Notes under the pieces: generated by a model | Databases searched by the model: none | Told to the model about the DNA's origin: nothing | What the model saw: the letters and a program-made list of their open reading frames with translations, nothing else | Program-made: the position numbers and the translations under genes | Shown: in pieces, positions 14,032 through 25,085 of the stretch | How the letters are laid out: each line of letters begins with the position of its first letter | Numbering within the stretch: position 1 is the first letter of the stretch | NCBI GenBank assembly: GCA_028023455.1 | Contig: JAQFVV010006216.1 | Span: 4,108,877 to 4,172,876 of the forward strand | Direction of reading: 5' to 3' | Length of the DNA stretch: 64,000 nucleotides | DNA from: Epiperipatus broadwayi | Lineage: Eukaryota; Onychophora; Udeonychophora; Euonychophora; Peripatidae

Positions 14032-14539
14032 TGTTAAAATATTGTAGTTTTAATAAGCATTGGTATTTTTTTTATGTTTTAAATATTCCTTATATGTTTT
14101 TTTTTTATCTTTTAATAAAGATGTTGTAAATTATTGGTGTGGTTTAAGTTTCTCTCCCTCTCTTCATTTACCTATGGGTTCAAATAAATAAAAATGTTTA
14201 GATAGTCTGTGTTATGTCTTTCTCATGTTTCAATAGCTACCCAAGGGACAGGTACTTGAAGCATGTTAATATCATCTTCTGGGATTCAGTCTAAAGGATG
14301 GTGCCATAAAATCCATTATAAATATCCCCATGATATGTGTCATGCTAAGCAGTCCTGGATGTTGTGCTTCAGTCTGGAAAGGTAACTGTGGTTTATATTT
14401 TTTCTTCAATCTTGGTCTGACCGGAGGTATGGTTAATATGTAAATATTAATCATATTTACTTTTTTGCTTGAGTAATGGGGTTTTCAAAATATAAGCATA
14501 AATGTCAAAGAAAGATAATAAATGGTAAATCCTATTACA
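14032..14539 (+). mobile_element. 3' LTR of the old LTR retrotransposon
   Basis: This segment begins TGTTAAAATATTG and ends CCTATTACA. From 14050 it matches 7471-7962 along its length, including AATATTCCTTATATGTTTTT, CAATCTTGGTCTGACCG and GATAATAAATGGTAAATCCT. The match stops exactly at ACA, where the 5' copy goes on into the primer site and this copy goes on into (AT)n. That is the expected boundary of an LTR pair. Confidence 0.6.
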
Positions 14540-15378
14540 ATATATATAATAAATAATCTCATGTTTTTATAAAATGAACTTCACATATGTTAAGATAATG
14601 CCCAGTATTAAGGGCTAGTTTTTTTCAGATGTCTTACTTGTGGTTGGAAATCTTATAAGTGGCTTTTTTATCACAGGCAATTGTGAATTAAATTTTAAAA
14701 ATTTTGCATTTGTTATGTGATCTTTAAAACACAACTTCTGGGCAAATTATACTTGGAAAAAAATTTCCAATATGCAACATGTACTGTAATTGTAAGCAAT
14801 GGATTTTATTCTCATAACATAACTTGATTTTTATAAATTGCTATAGTATTATAAACAAGAGTAGTTTTCTACTTAGTGTAGTGAATTGCTTTTGTTTATA
14901 ATATTTTTTTTTTGTATTGTATTAATCGTGCTTAACATTATATTTATTAAATGCGATTGTTTAATTTATTTTTATTGGCTTTTTATAATGATTATTTGTA
15001 CATCTTTTTATTATTCAAAGTCTTTTAAAATAACTTTATATTAATGTTAGTAATTTTGCTTGGCAGCTTATGAATCTTGAACTTTGACATAATCATTAGA
15101 AGGAGTCTAAGCAATATGAGATTCTAATCTGAGAGCCTAATTTGATTTATTTAAATAATTATATTATATATACAAATTGTAATAATATTTTTACTAGAAA
15201 TTGTATTGTTTATGATTAGATCCAAATGAATATTGATTTGGGGTGCATTTAATTTATATATATAATATCCTAATGTTTAGTTAACTTATACATAAATAAA
15301 AGAAATAGTCATTGAATAGAAAAATGCATTAAACCAAAATAAATAATGTTTTTTTGTTATTGCTATTTTATTTTTTAG
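14540..15378. other. intronic or intergenic sequence upstream of LACT exon
   Basis: AT-rich sequence with no supported exon. It ends in the pyrimidine-rich acceptor tract of the exon at 15379. The upstream exon carrying the catalytic SxxK motif was not found in this interval. Confidence 0.5.
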
Positions 15379-15569
15379 GTATTGATTATTATTTTGGAGT
15401 TCCATATGATCAATTTTATCGTGTTGCTCGATTATCAGACAGAACTACATTATTTTCCATGATTAAAAATTTGCTCAATTCAGAAACTCGTGCAGTAACA
15501 TTATCTCTTTTAAACCCAAGTTCATATGTTCTTCATGGAATTTCATCAATTTTTAATGCGAATACATCA
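15379..15569 (+). CDS. beta-lactamase-like (LACT family) protein, internal exon
   Basis: This 191 bp exon encodes about 63 residues starting GIDYYFGVPYDQFYRVARL. That pattern (GIDF/Y-x-x-G-hP, then RVAR) is characteristic of the animal LACT group of serine beta-lactamase-like proteins, in which it follows the region around the third catalytic motif. The acceptor is TTTTTTAG and the donor is TCA|GTGAGT. The upstream intron splits the first Gly codon after its first base (phase 1), and the downstream intron is phase 0, matching the exon at 19093. The open frame extends a little upstream into the intron, but homology begins at the splice site. Members are related to penicillin-binding proteins and AmpC, and most animal ones have no known substrate. 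Catalytic Ser and Lys would lie in an upstream exon not seen here. Confidence 0.75.
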
Positions 15570-16071
15570 GTGAGTAAATTAACTATTTATTATCTTTTTT
15601 AAAATAATCAATATATATTTAATCATTATTGTTTTTGTTTGTTTGTTTAAATGATTTAATAAATGCTTTAAAATCATTGTAAACCAAAATAAATGTTTAA
15701 AAACTTATTGAACACAAAATCATAATATATTTTTATCCCTGTCTACTTTAAGAGCTATATGTAATCCATGTCATATCATGCAATGTAAAATGGTTGTTTC
15801 TTTTATAATGCCAAAAGTTTTTATCCATAATAATCACATATCTAGAAAGTCTGTTAACTAGGTGTAAATATTACTTTGATGAGACAATAGTTGCTTTGAT
15901 TGATATCTCTAGTCTGCTTTCTGTTTAATAATTTAACATGCTATCTAAAAGTTAAGATGAGCCATTGGTCTTCAGTCACTGATATATGACAATTGTTTTG
16001 TAAAGATAACATTTGTGTTTTTTATAAGCAACACATGTACTTTCTTAAATGCAGAACTAAAACTATTAATA
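15570..16071. other. LACT intron, proximal part
   Basis: Begins with the donor GTGAGT. Nothing else is recognised before the inverted-repeat element. Confidence 0.6.
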
Positions 16072-17693
16072 GGATTCACTGTTGACTATGTTCTCGGAAA
16101 TCATCTGAAATCTGGGCATGTCTGCTTAGATGGCATTGTTTATGTGTCAAAACACACAAAAATGCCATTTCTGAAAATGGCCTTATGATTAATGCAACAT
16201 TTATATTGTATTACCCATCGTAGGCTGCTTTACATGACATTGAACAAAAATATTACGGCCTGTTTTGTGCTTCGAAACTATTTATGCATATTCATTCTAT
16301 TCATAGCTGATTACTGTATCGCTTGAGGGTGTTTTAATTGCAAGTCAGTACAACTTTTCAAATCTCTATAATAGAATAAACATTTGTAGTTAAATAATGT
16401 TGTTAATAACTAATAATTGTCATATGGTCTCCACTCTTCCCTAAAAAAATGTTAATATATAAAAAATTGGCAAAGGGTATGTTCAAATATGCTGCGACAA
16501 AGCTCATGCAGTAAGTCACGTGCACAATTTTTAAACTTTTCAGAATAGGTAAGTACAGAAAGTGAGGCTGTGTACTTTTTTCAGGCACATAATGTCCTGC
16601 CAAATACCACACTGTTTTTATTACAGCAATAAAATAATAAATCTTTTTTCAGTGAGGTTAAAATAAATTACTATTTTTGTTTACGTTTTGTTAATAATAA
16701 CAAAGTATGAACCCCCCCCCCTTCCAAAAAAAGCAGTTTATTGTAGAAACCCCTCCAAAAAGGTAATTCAAACAAAATATAAATAAAAGTAAAAGTGAGA
16801 AAAAGTTGTTGGACAAAAAAATTATTAACTTTTTGTTACAATTATTTATCCGAGGGTGGGGATTGGGGTTTCAAAACAATGTTTTACCCCCCAAAAGACA
16901 CAAAAGTTACTTTGGATTTAATAAGAAGAAAAACAATTTAGTCAAACAAACAAAAAAAAAAAGGTAGAACAAAGTGGAAACAAGTCCCAAATAATTGTAT
17001 TATATTTTTTCGACAGGATTAAAACAAGTGGGGTTAAAATAAATTGCTATTTTTGTTTACTTTTTTTTAATAATAACAAAGTATGAAACCCCACAAATAA
17101 AGCATTTTATTGTAGAAGCCCCCCCCCCCCCCAAAGGTAATTCAATGAAATATAAATAAAAGTAAAAAAAAAGTTGCTTAAAAAAAATATTGACTTTTTG
17201 TTACAATTATTTATCCGAGAGTGGGGTTGGGGGTTTCAAAACAATTTTTATCCCCCCCCCCCAAACACAAAAGTTACTTTTGATTTATAAGAAGAAAAAC
17301 AATTTAGTCAAACAAAAAAAAAAAAAGTAAATCAAAGTTGAAACAAGTCCCAAATAACTGTATTATATTTTTTCAGTGGGGTTAAAACAAGTTTTTTCGT
17401 TGGGAAATGGTCAAAAATTTTAAAATCAGAAAAATAAACACTGTTAAATTACCAAAATTTGTTGAATGAAGAAAAATGTCAGGTTAAAAAAATAATGAAA
17501 ATGAATATAAAAATTTGTTTAATAAAAAAAAAATCATGTTATAAATGAAATAAAAATTTGTTTAATCAAAAAAAAAATCATGTTATATAAAGAAAAGTTG
17601 CGGCCTGGTAACATTACATTTGGTTGATTTTGTATAGCTTCAATGCCATCAAGCAGCCATGCCCAGATTTGAACTCAAGCTATCAATGGAATC
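16072..17693. mobile_element. TIR-bounded element carrying ~370 bp tandem repeats, in LACT intron
   Basis: The left end (16072-16139) and right end (17641-17693) are inverted copies: GGATTC near the outer edge, then ATCTGGGCATG, GCTT and GATGGCATTG in the same order. Between them lie two tandem units of about 376 and 348 bp, starting at 16651, 17027 and, for a partial copy, 17375. The units share AATAATAACAAAGTATGA, poly-C runs, TTACAATTATTTATCCGAG and AACAATTTAGTCAAAC. No transposase is visible, so it is non-autonomous. No clear target duplication was found because the outer edges are diverged. The superfamily is unknown. Confidence 0.6.
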
Positions 17694-19092
17694 CATGGTT
17701 GCTAGATAAAGCTGTGGTATATTTAGATAAGGGTTAATTATGAATAACCAAAAAATTCATATATACTAAAAAATAATCTATTTCTGCCTTGTAGGCTAAT
17801 GCTGTTTCTGATACAAATAGATATGACAGGAAATAAAAACAATGACCTTGTAAATTCAAAAGTATTTATAATCATCTTCAACAATCGTCATAAGCAAATA
17901 TCAACTCAGATAATATATAAAAAAGTAAAAATTACTTCTGGACAAATCAGAAATTAGTCAAATAATATTAATGAAATAGCATTAAATATGGATTTAAGGA
18001 CTATGAATTATTATCTATTGATTAATCAAGTTTACAAAAAATGGTAGCACTAAACTCAAATAACAATAAGAGTTGCTGCTGAGAGCAAACCCTGTCTGTA
18101 TTTACATTCATTGAAAAAGTAATCTAAACAAACAAACTTATTGTATGATGTAATGATTTTATTTAACTTTCATGATATGATCTAATTATGTTTTGTAACT
18201 TATTATTTCTAATTGTTTATTTGGGTGGATTTTTCTTTCACTCTTCTTGAATAATTCTGGAGTGAACTGCTAAAAGTGATGGTATCCTATAAATGTATGC
18301 CTGATCACATATAATATAAATTTTTAATTATAATAATCCAGTTCTAAATAAAATAAATAGAAATTTCATCAATAAAGTAATTTTTAAAGTGTAATTTTGT
18401 AATCATATCTAAATCACCATTCATTCATCGTTAGCAGTGACTTATAAAAGAACTGGTCATTTTAATTCCTGAAAAAAAAAAGAGAATATTAAAAATAAAA
18501 AAATAGAAAATAAATGTTAAAAAAATATTGGAGTCAAAATTTATATATGTAAAATTAAAGTCAGAAATATATTTGCACAAACATATACAGAATTCCACAA
18601 TTAGTGTGTGTAGACAGTTGTTCACAGCATGAAAAGCTCACAGTGATTATTAAATTAATCTAAGTGAATGAATACAGTATACTGAATAAAAATGAAGTGA
18701 AATGAGAGAAATAGTAATGATGATTAATCTAGTTTAAAATGTTAATTATAATTATTAGTAAATTAAGATAATAACTTCAATTTATCTTTCAGTCAATCCT
18801 ATATGTTTCTATCCTGTTTTGCAAAAATCTAATTTATATAAATATGGACTTACATAAACAATTTCCCTATATACTGTTGCTCATGTATCAATCAGATAAA
18901 TACATTAATGCAAGAATTGAAAACAAATCTTTTTTTAGACAAAATTTATTTCACTTTTTGATACAGGCGTCTCCTTAATTGTAACAACACTAAAATATTA
19001 AATAAATTACAATAATATAATTTATATATAAAACTAATATTTATAATAGTCATTATATTTACAATAATAATTATATTTTATTTTAAATTTAG
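17694..19092. other. LACT intron, distal part
   Basis: AT-rich sequence ending in the acceptor TTTTAAATTTAG. No additional exon, repeat boundary or element was recognised. Confidence 0.6.
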
Positions 19093-19341
19093 TTAGTGGA
19101 GTTCTTCAACAATTATGATGTTCAACATGTAGAGATTTCATGCTGTGCTGGTATTGGATCTGTAAGTTCAGTAGCAAAGCTTTTTAATTACCTTTTAACA
19201 GGTGAAAAAGTAAACGGAATAGAGCTTCTGTCTAGAAAAACATTCCATCGTCTATTGGAACCCGTAATCAGCGGATGGGATGAGACACTGAAAATGGAAA
19301 CTGTTGGTGGACATGGATTTTTCTTTTTTCCAAATCCTAAA
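19093..19341 (+). CDS. beta-lactamase-like (LACT family) protein, internal exon
   Basis: This 249 bp exon (83 codons, phase 0 at both ends) reads from LVEFFNN to FFFFPNPK. Family features are the small-residue AGIGSVSSVAKLFNYLL segment, matching the 'xGxGTAxxxAKhhxhhL' helix of LACT proteins, then a short GEKVNG loop, LLSRKTFHRLLEP, and GGHGFFFFPNP near the end, where relatives have GxGFF. The acceptor is AAATTTAG (a second AG four bases later would break frame), and the donor GTAAGT is perfect. Joined to the exon at 15379 the frame continues, giving about 146 residues of a protein usually about 400 long. The next exon, expected to hold a G-H-x-G-x-G-G motif, was not found. Confidence 0.78.
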
Positions 19342-22300
19342 GTAAGTTTTAAATATTTAATATTAATGGTTTTTAAGAATACTTTCTAATAAACTCATGT
19401 TTATATTAGAGATGAATGATAAAAGTAAAAAATCAAATTGATTAAAAATGTTTTAATTCATTATCACTAATTATTGCCTGTGTATATATATACTTATTTT
19501 AAATTGTGATAAAGGCATAAATAAATTAAAGTAGCATGCAATATTTTTTTACAAAAATACTTTTGTAATAAACTAAAGATTAGCCTTTCAAGCAAACGTA
19601 CATGCGCTTTTTATGAATGTTAATAATAATAAATGAATACTTTCATTTCCAACACAAGATAATGTCTTTGCAAACGAATAAATGAATCCACTTATTCATT
19701 CAACCCAAATGCTTATATATGGGCAAATCTTAAGTACTGGATATGAAAGCATGAGGATAAATCAATCACTTTAAATTACTGTTTACTATGTCTGAATGAA
19801 TGACGTCAACGAAATTATAATTATTATCAATTGAACTTGAACAAATATGAATAGAAGATGTCGCAATAATTTTCCAAGCACTGTGTATTTTAGTGCTAGT
19901 TCACTGCCTATTTATTATAGATTCTCCAAAATCAAAATACATGGTGAATATATATTAAGTTTAATAATTCATCTTCAAAGTGCCTTTTATTATTAATAAT
20001 TGATATTTCTCTACATATATCATAAGACAAATAGATTTAGGATTAAAAGATATCTTTTAATGCACTTTATGTATATATGTAGAGAGATATCTGAAACACT
20101 TTTGGTTAGAGAAACGATTTTTAAATCAAATGAGAATTATGTTGAAAATTAATTTTTTCAATTGATTAAAATTTCTAGTGGGCATATCAATTATTAATAG
20201 TAACAGTTACTTTGGAGATTTATATATTCAAACCCAAATAAAAGAAAAGAATTATATTGGTCTTTGTGCGATCATTTCTCTAACTTATAAAAAAAAGTGG
20301 GGTGTGGCCATTTCTAATCTTATGAAACTGTCAGAGACTTTTAACAATGTCCACCCTCCTGACAATGATGAAATCCTATGACTAAGCTCAGTGGGCTGGT
20401 AGTTACAGTATAATAAAATTTACTACAGAGACATGCATTAAAATACAAGGCAATTTAAACTAATGATGAAAGCATATTATTGTAATCTAGACAAATAAAT
20501 TAAGAAGAGGAACCTCACTCATTCTTATACACTACTTTTCAAATCAAGCAACTTTCTCCATACTAAAATGCATTCCTCAAGTAATATAAGTATTTTCATG
20601 CGATATAAAATCTTATAATGAATTTATTTTGTTATATCCTTTTGAAATATCTTAAGGAACAAATATTAATCACCAATCCTTTTATTGTCATGATCTGACC
20701 TAACATACTCTTCTAGAATAAAAGCCAATGTACTTTTCTAATAGTACAATGAACTATAATTAGTTTCTTAAAACTACATTATTGACTTTTGCTATAATAA
20801 AATTAATTTGAATAATCAGTTTTTTTCTGTACTAATTTTGGATATTAATCATCATATCATGTTGTTGAATAAATGAATAACATCCTAGTAGATTAAAGGT
20901 GATGTACACTTCTCTTATAAGCTAATGTATCCCAATATATTATAATAACAACAGTTAATTAAAGAAATGTTTAATCTAACTAATAATCATATTTTTAAAT
21001 AAATATATAAATTTGGAAAAGTTAAAGTCTTTCACCCAGGATGACATTCGAATATCTAGAAAGAAATGGTACCTTTTTTATATCATTCTAATACTCATCA
21101 ACAACAAAATTTAAAATCAATTTCTGAAATAATATACTCTGTATTTGGGAAATAATAAATAATATGCAGTCTGAAATGTATAATGAATTCAAAATAAAAT
21201 GAAATAAATGCTCAATACTTTCAAATGCAACTCCAATTTTTGGAGTTGTAATATTTATATAACCTTTGCATTTTCAACTTTGGATTGTGTCTTATAAAAT
21301 TGATCTGATTTATCAAGATTTCTGTAATATAATTAAGAATTTAGGATACAAGAAATCATATATAGAAAACAAAGACTAATTCAAATAATAATAAATACAT
21401 TTATTGACATTTAACATCACATTCATATTTTACAAAATTTATTTACATCTTTTTGCTAAGGAAAGATCATCAGCAAACATAGGCAGTTTTATTATGCAGG
21501 ATGCAATAAAAATAATTGATAACATAATTGCCTACACACTTGCAAAGACTCTCCAATACTAACAAATATTTGGGTGATTTATTTAATGACAAACTCATTT
21601 TAAAAGTATGACTACTTCACTATTCTCTAATTTACTTTTAACATTTTTTTTTTTTTGGCTATGCTAATTTTATAAAATAATCATTTATTAAAAAAGCTTT
21701 CAAAATATAATAAAACAAGACATATCTAAGATACACTTTTAATGTCCAGTAACTTACTATGTTTATCATATTAACTTATAATATTCTATTGATAGCATTT
21801 ACAAAACACACTAAAAATTAAAAAAAACTTAAATCCTGACAGATAGCTGAATTTTTTTTAAATTTTCTAAAATTGGATTTACAATTGGAACGTTAATTAT
21901 TTATTTAATTCCCCCACTACACACACACACGCACATGCCTTTAATAAATTTTAATGAATAAAAAAATTGCTTTTAATAAAAATTTAATATTCCCTTAAAA
22001 TTAAAATTATTTAATTATAAATTGCAATAAATAATTTGTTAAGCGCATAATCATTACGTAAATAATATATATTAAGGTTATAACTTTAAGACTACGTGTC
22101 TGGATGCGACAGTAGGGACCTCTGCAAATCTTAACATAAGATTAACGACTTTAAAAGACAAGAGCGGTCACTCTTATCTTGGACATGGTATACAAGCTTC
22201 TCTCTACAAAATACAACTAACTAATTTAACTTCTCAAAAATATAGTCAACTAATAATATCTTCTCAAAATATAACCAATCAATTATTAATTAATAAATCC

Positions 22301-23640
22301 AGCTGAAGTATATATATACTTGCACATATATATAGTTTCTATATATTTCATTTGTTATTCATTATTATTACAAAATAAAAATATTGGTTTAAATATAATT
22401 AAAATCAAGCTATTCATGTAAATAAATATTGCACTTGGATCACGATTTGTCAATGATAGATGCCACAAAAACAATAATTTGAAAAATGGAAACATTTTTA
22501 TAACACCAGGATCTAGAATCTTTCTGAAACAAAGAGTCATTCCAACAAAAATGTATAAAAAATAAAATTTGGGGAGTCACAATTTTAATTTGATGTATTT
22601 ATCCTGTTTTCTGGGAAAATTTAAAATAATTGAAACTTTTAATATTTATGTAATTTTGTAATTATCTCAGTCTTTACAAATGCAAATTGTACAGATACAA
22701 GATCATGTTTGCATATAGTTTTTTGATGTTATTCTTTGTGGGTACAATGAATAAAATGGCATTATTTTACAAATTTTCATTTAAGCAGAATGTGTATTCA
22801 TATTCAAGTAAGTGCAATAAATTTGTATTGGAAAAAAGTTAGTTTAAATACTAATATATAAAATTATCTATTTAAATTAGTATATTCACTTAGTATTATA
22901 AAATGAAATTTACTAATATGAGTTTTCATCTTGCATGTTTTCAGTCAGTTTGTTCAAATTAGAATGTACTTTATGCATTTCAAAAATAATTCAGTTTTCA
23001 AACATGCATCAATCAGTCTGCTCATGTTTGCTTTTAATGTAATTCATTGAAGAGGATTTTTTTTATAATTATATGTTGAACCAAAACAGGTCAAAATCTT
23101 AAAAACAAATTGCTTGACCTTTAAATAATTAGTGGGAAAGGAATTATAGCATTTTAATATGATGTATTGTTGTATTTTCTCCATAGTTATCTGATTTTCT
23201 TTAATCTATGCTAACATTTTCTAAAATTTTGGTACTCACATATTTTTATTTATGAATTATAATTTTAGAGAATATAATATAAATTTCACTGTTTCCTGAT
23301 ATTTTCTAAAATTCTGAAATCTACTTGTAAATGAGATTAAAATAAGATATACATTTCAATGAATATTTTACTATCTTTTTTTATTATTTTCACGTAACCT
23401 ATAATTTGTTAGATTTTCAAAATATATAAATTCATCTTATTCAAAAAACAAAAAATAAAATTTTTGAATCCACTTAGGATTAATGAGAATATTTTAAGTT
23501 ACATTAAGAAAATTATCAATTCCTTCAAACATTCAAAAACTGTACTAAATTACAAATTATTGCATAAAAACAGTTTCACCACAATGCATCAGCGTATTAT
23601 TAAAATTATTAATATTGGAAAAGAATAAATATCTTTATGC
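19342..23640. other. AT-rich stretch after LACT exon, no supported gene
   Basis: Starts with the donor GTAAGT. A stop-free but ATG-less frame of about 78 codons lies at 22080-22310 in a locally GC-richer patch (CGTGTCTGGATGCGACAG region); I do not recognise the peptide. A second open frame at 22420-22560 is discussed under findings. A (CA)n tract lies near 21918. No downstream LACT exon was recognised. Confidence 0.4.
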
Positions 23641-24310
23641 TGTTCTTCCATAAAATAATAATCAGAAAATAATAAAATGGTAATTTCATTATTGAACACT
23701 ATATGGTTTTATATCTGAAATAGTTTGTTAATGTAATAGATTATTAACATTTGAAAATGGCACCAAATCAGGTACTGAAAAAGGCTTTCAATATATAAAA
23801 AAAATTGATGTTTATATAGCTGTTGTAAAGAATTTATTTTATATTAAAAGCCTTTTTCAGCACCTGATTTGGTGCCATTTTCAAATGTTAATAATCTATT
23901 AAATTATTTTTAATGTATGTTTCATATATTTGTCTTCTTTTTGGTTAATAATTGGTTAATTAAAAATGAATGGAAAATTATATAAATTGCCATATATATA
24001 ATTGTAAAAAAAATGCATGTAATTTATTTTATTTATTGTATTGTTATGATATAGTCAATTATTTTGTAATTCCTGGATTTATGATTTATTTTAATGATTT
24101 ATATTGTTTTTGTTTGTTTTAATTTCATTATTGAACACTAGATCGTTTTATGTCTGAAATACTTCATTAATACAATAGATTATTAACATTTGAAAAGGGC
24201 ACCAAATCAGGTGCTGAAAAAGGCTTTTAATGTATAAAAAAATTTTGATATTTATATAATTATTTTAAAGAATTTATTATTTTCTGATTATTATTCTTTT
24301 TAAAATGTGT
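23641..24310. repeat. foldback repeat complex with three copies of one arm
   Basis: The phrase CACCAAATCAGGT[A/G]CTGAAAAAGGCTT occurs at about 23762 (+), inverted at about 23850-23876, and again direct at about 24200. The first two form a hairpin with arms of about 75 bp (23728-23800 and 23845-23920). The whole is bounded by inverted AATAATAATCAGAAAATAATAAA sequences near 23653 and 24280. There is no coding capacity. It interrupts, or lies at the 3' edge of, the hAT relic on the minus strand. Confidence 0.65.
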
Positions 24311-25085
24311 CAAAAAGTCTGGTGATTCAATGCTTTAGATCTGATGAAATTGATTATTGGTACAACAACATTCATTGCTTTTTTTTAGATGGGATGATAA
24401 ACTCAAAGATTTTCAACTAAAGCTTCTTTCATTAGAAATAGGAATGAAGAATAATTTAACAAATCCTATATTTTTTGTAATCATAGCAGACATGCTATCT
24501 GTAACATTGCGTGCTATATTATTATTATTTTTATTCTGTAAATATGTTAAGAGGCTATATTTTTCAAGTGATAAAACATCAAGAAGTAATTCTTAACTAT
24601 TAGATATGATATGTCTAACCATTACACAATATTATGCTGTCTCAGAAATATCAGTTGATTCATCAGCAGCAATGGAAATAAATTCAACAAAATTAATATC
24701 CATAATTTGCATAATACTTCTTCAGTAATCATATACTTTGTGCCTTTATAATACTAGCTGAAAGGAATAAATCTTTAATTTTCTTAGGTAAATTATTCTT
24801 ATTTTTCATGTCTTTTTAGAAATTGACTGTCAATAAAAGATGTTCTGCTTTTTCCATTTCCAATGATAACAAAAAAATTGTTTCACTAAGTATTTGATAG
24901 AAGATTTTGTTCAAGTTGACAAACTTCTTTGCTGAAATATTATTTTCATTTGAATTCAATAGCTTTTTTTCTGTTATCACTGTTAGGATACTTTTTACTA
25001 AAATCTAAATGTTTTTGCTGAAATTACTTGATTTATTATTTTGTTGCAAATGGCAAATTAAACATTGAGAACTTCCATTTATTTT
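24290..25085 (-). pseudogene. hAT transposase relic (ZBED/GTF2IRD2-like type)
   Basis: On the minus strand, pieces of a hAT transposase appear in the correct order but in different frames. A CLICH-type BED zinc-finger remnant near 25060 is followed by LEMEKAEHLLLTV, then FVEFISIAADESTDISETA near 24690-24650. This DEST(D) block is diagnostic of the group. Next come a NVTDSMSAMITKNIGFVKL block, corresponding to the usual TDGAPAM-GFV region, and INFIRSKALNHQ near 24320. Stops and frameshifts are frequent, so it is dead. The plus-strand open frame at 24357-24596 is a shadow of this relic. The C-terminal half is missing beyond the foldback repeats. Confidence 0.7.

Noticed and set aside
20178-20381. 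67-codon plus frame as a further LACT exon
   Set aside because: Peptide does not resemble the family, the start is GTG, and a stop ends it without a donor.
24357-24596. Plus-strand frame with an acceptor-like TTTTTTTTAG and a hydrophobic segment, looking like a terminal membrane-protein exon
   Set aside because: The reverse complement carries ordered hAT transposase blocks, so the frame is a shadow. Its phase also does not fit the LACT exon at 19341.
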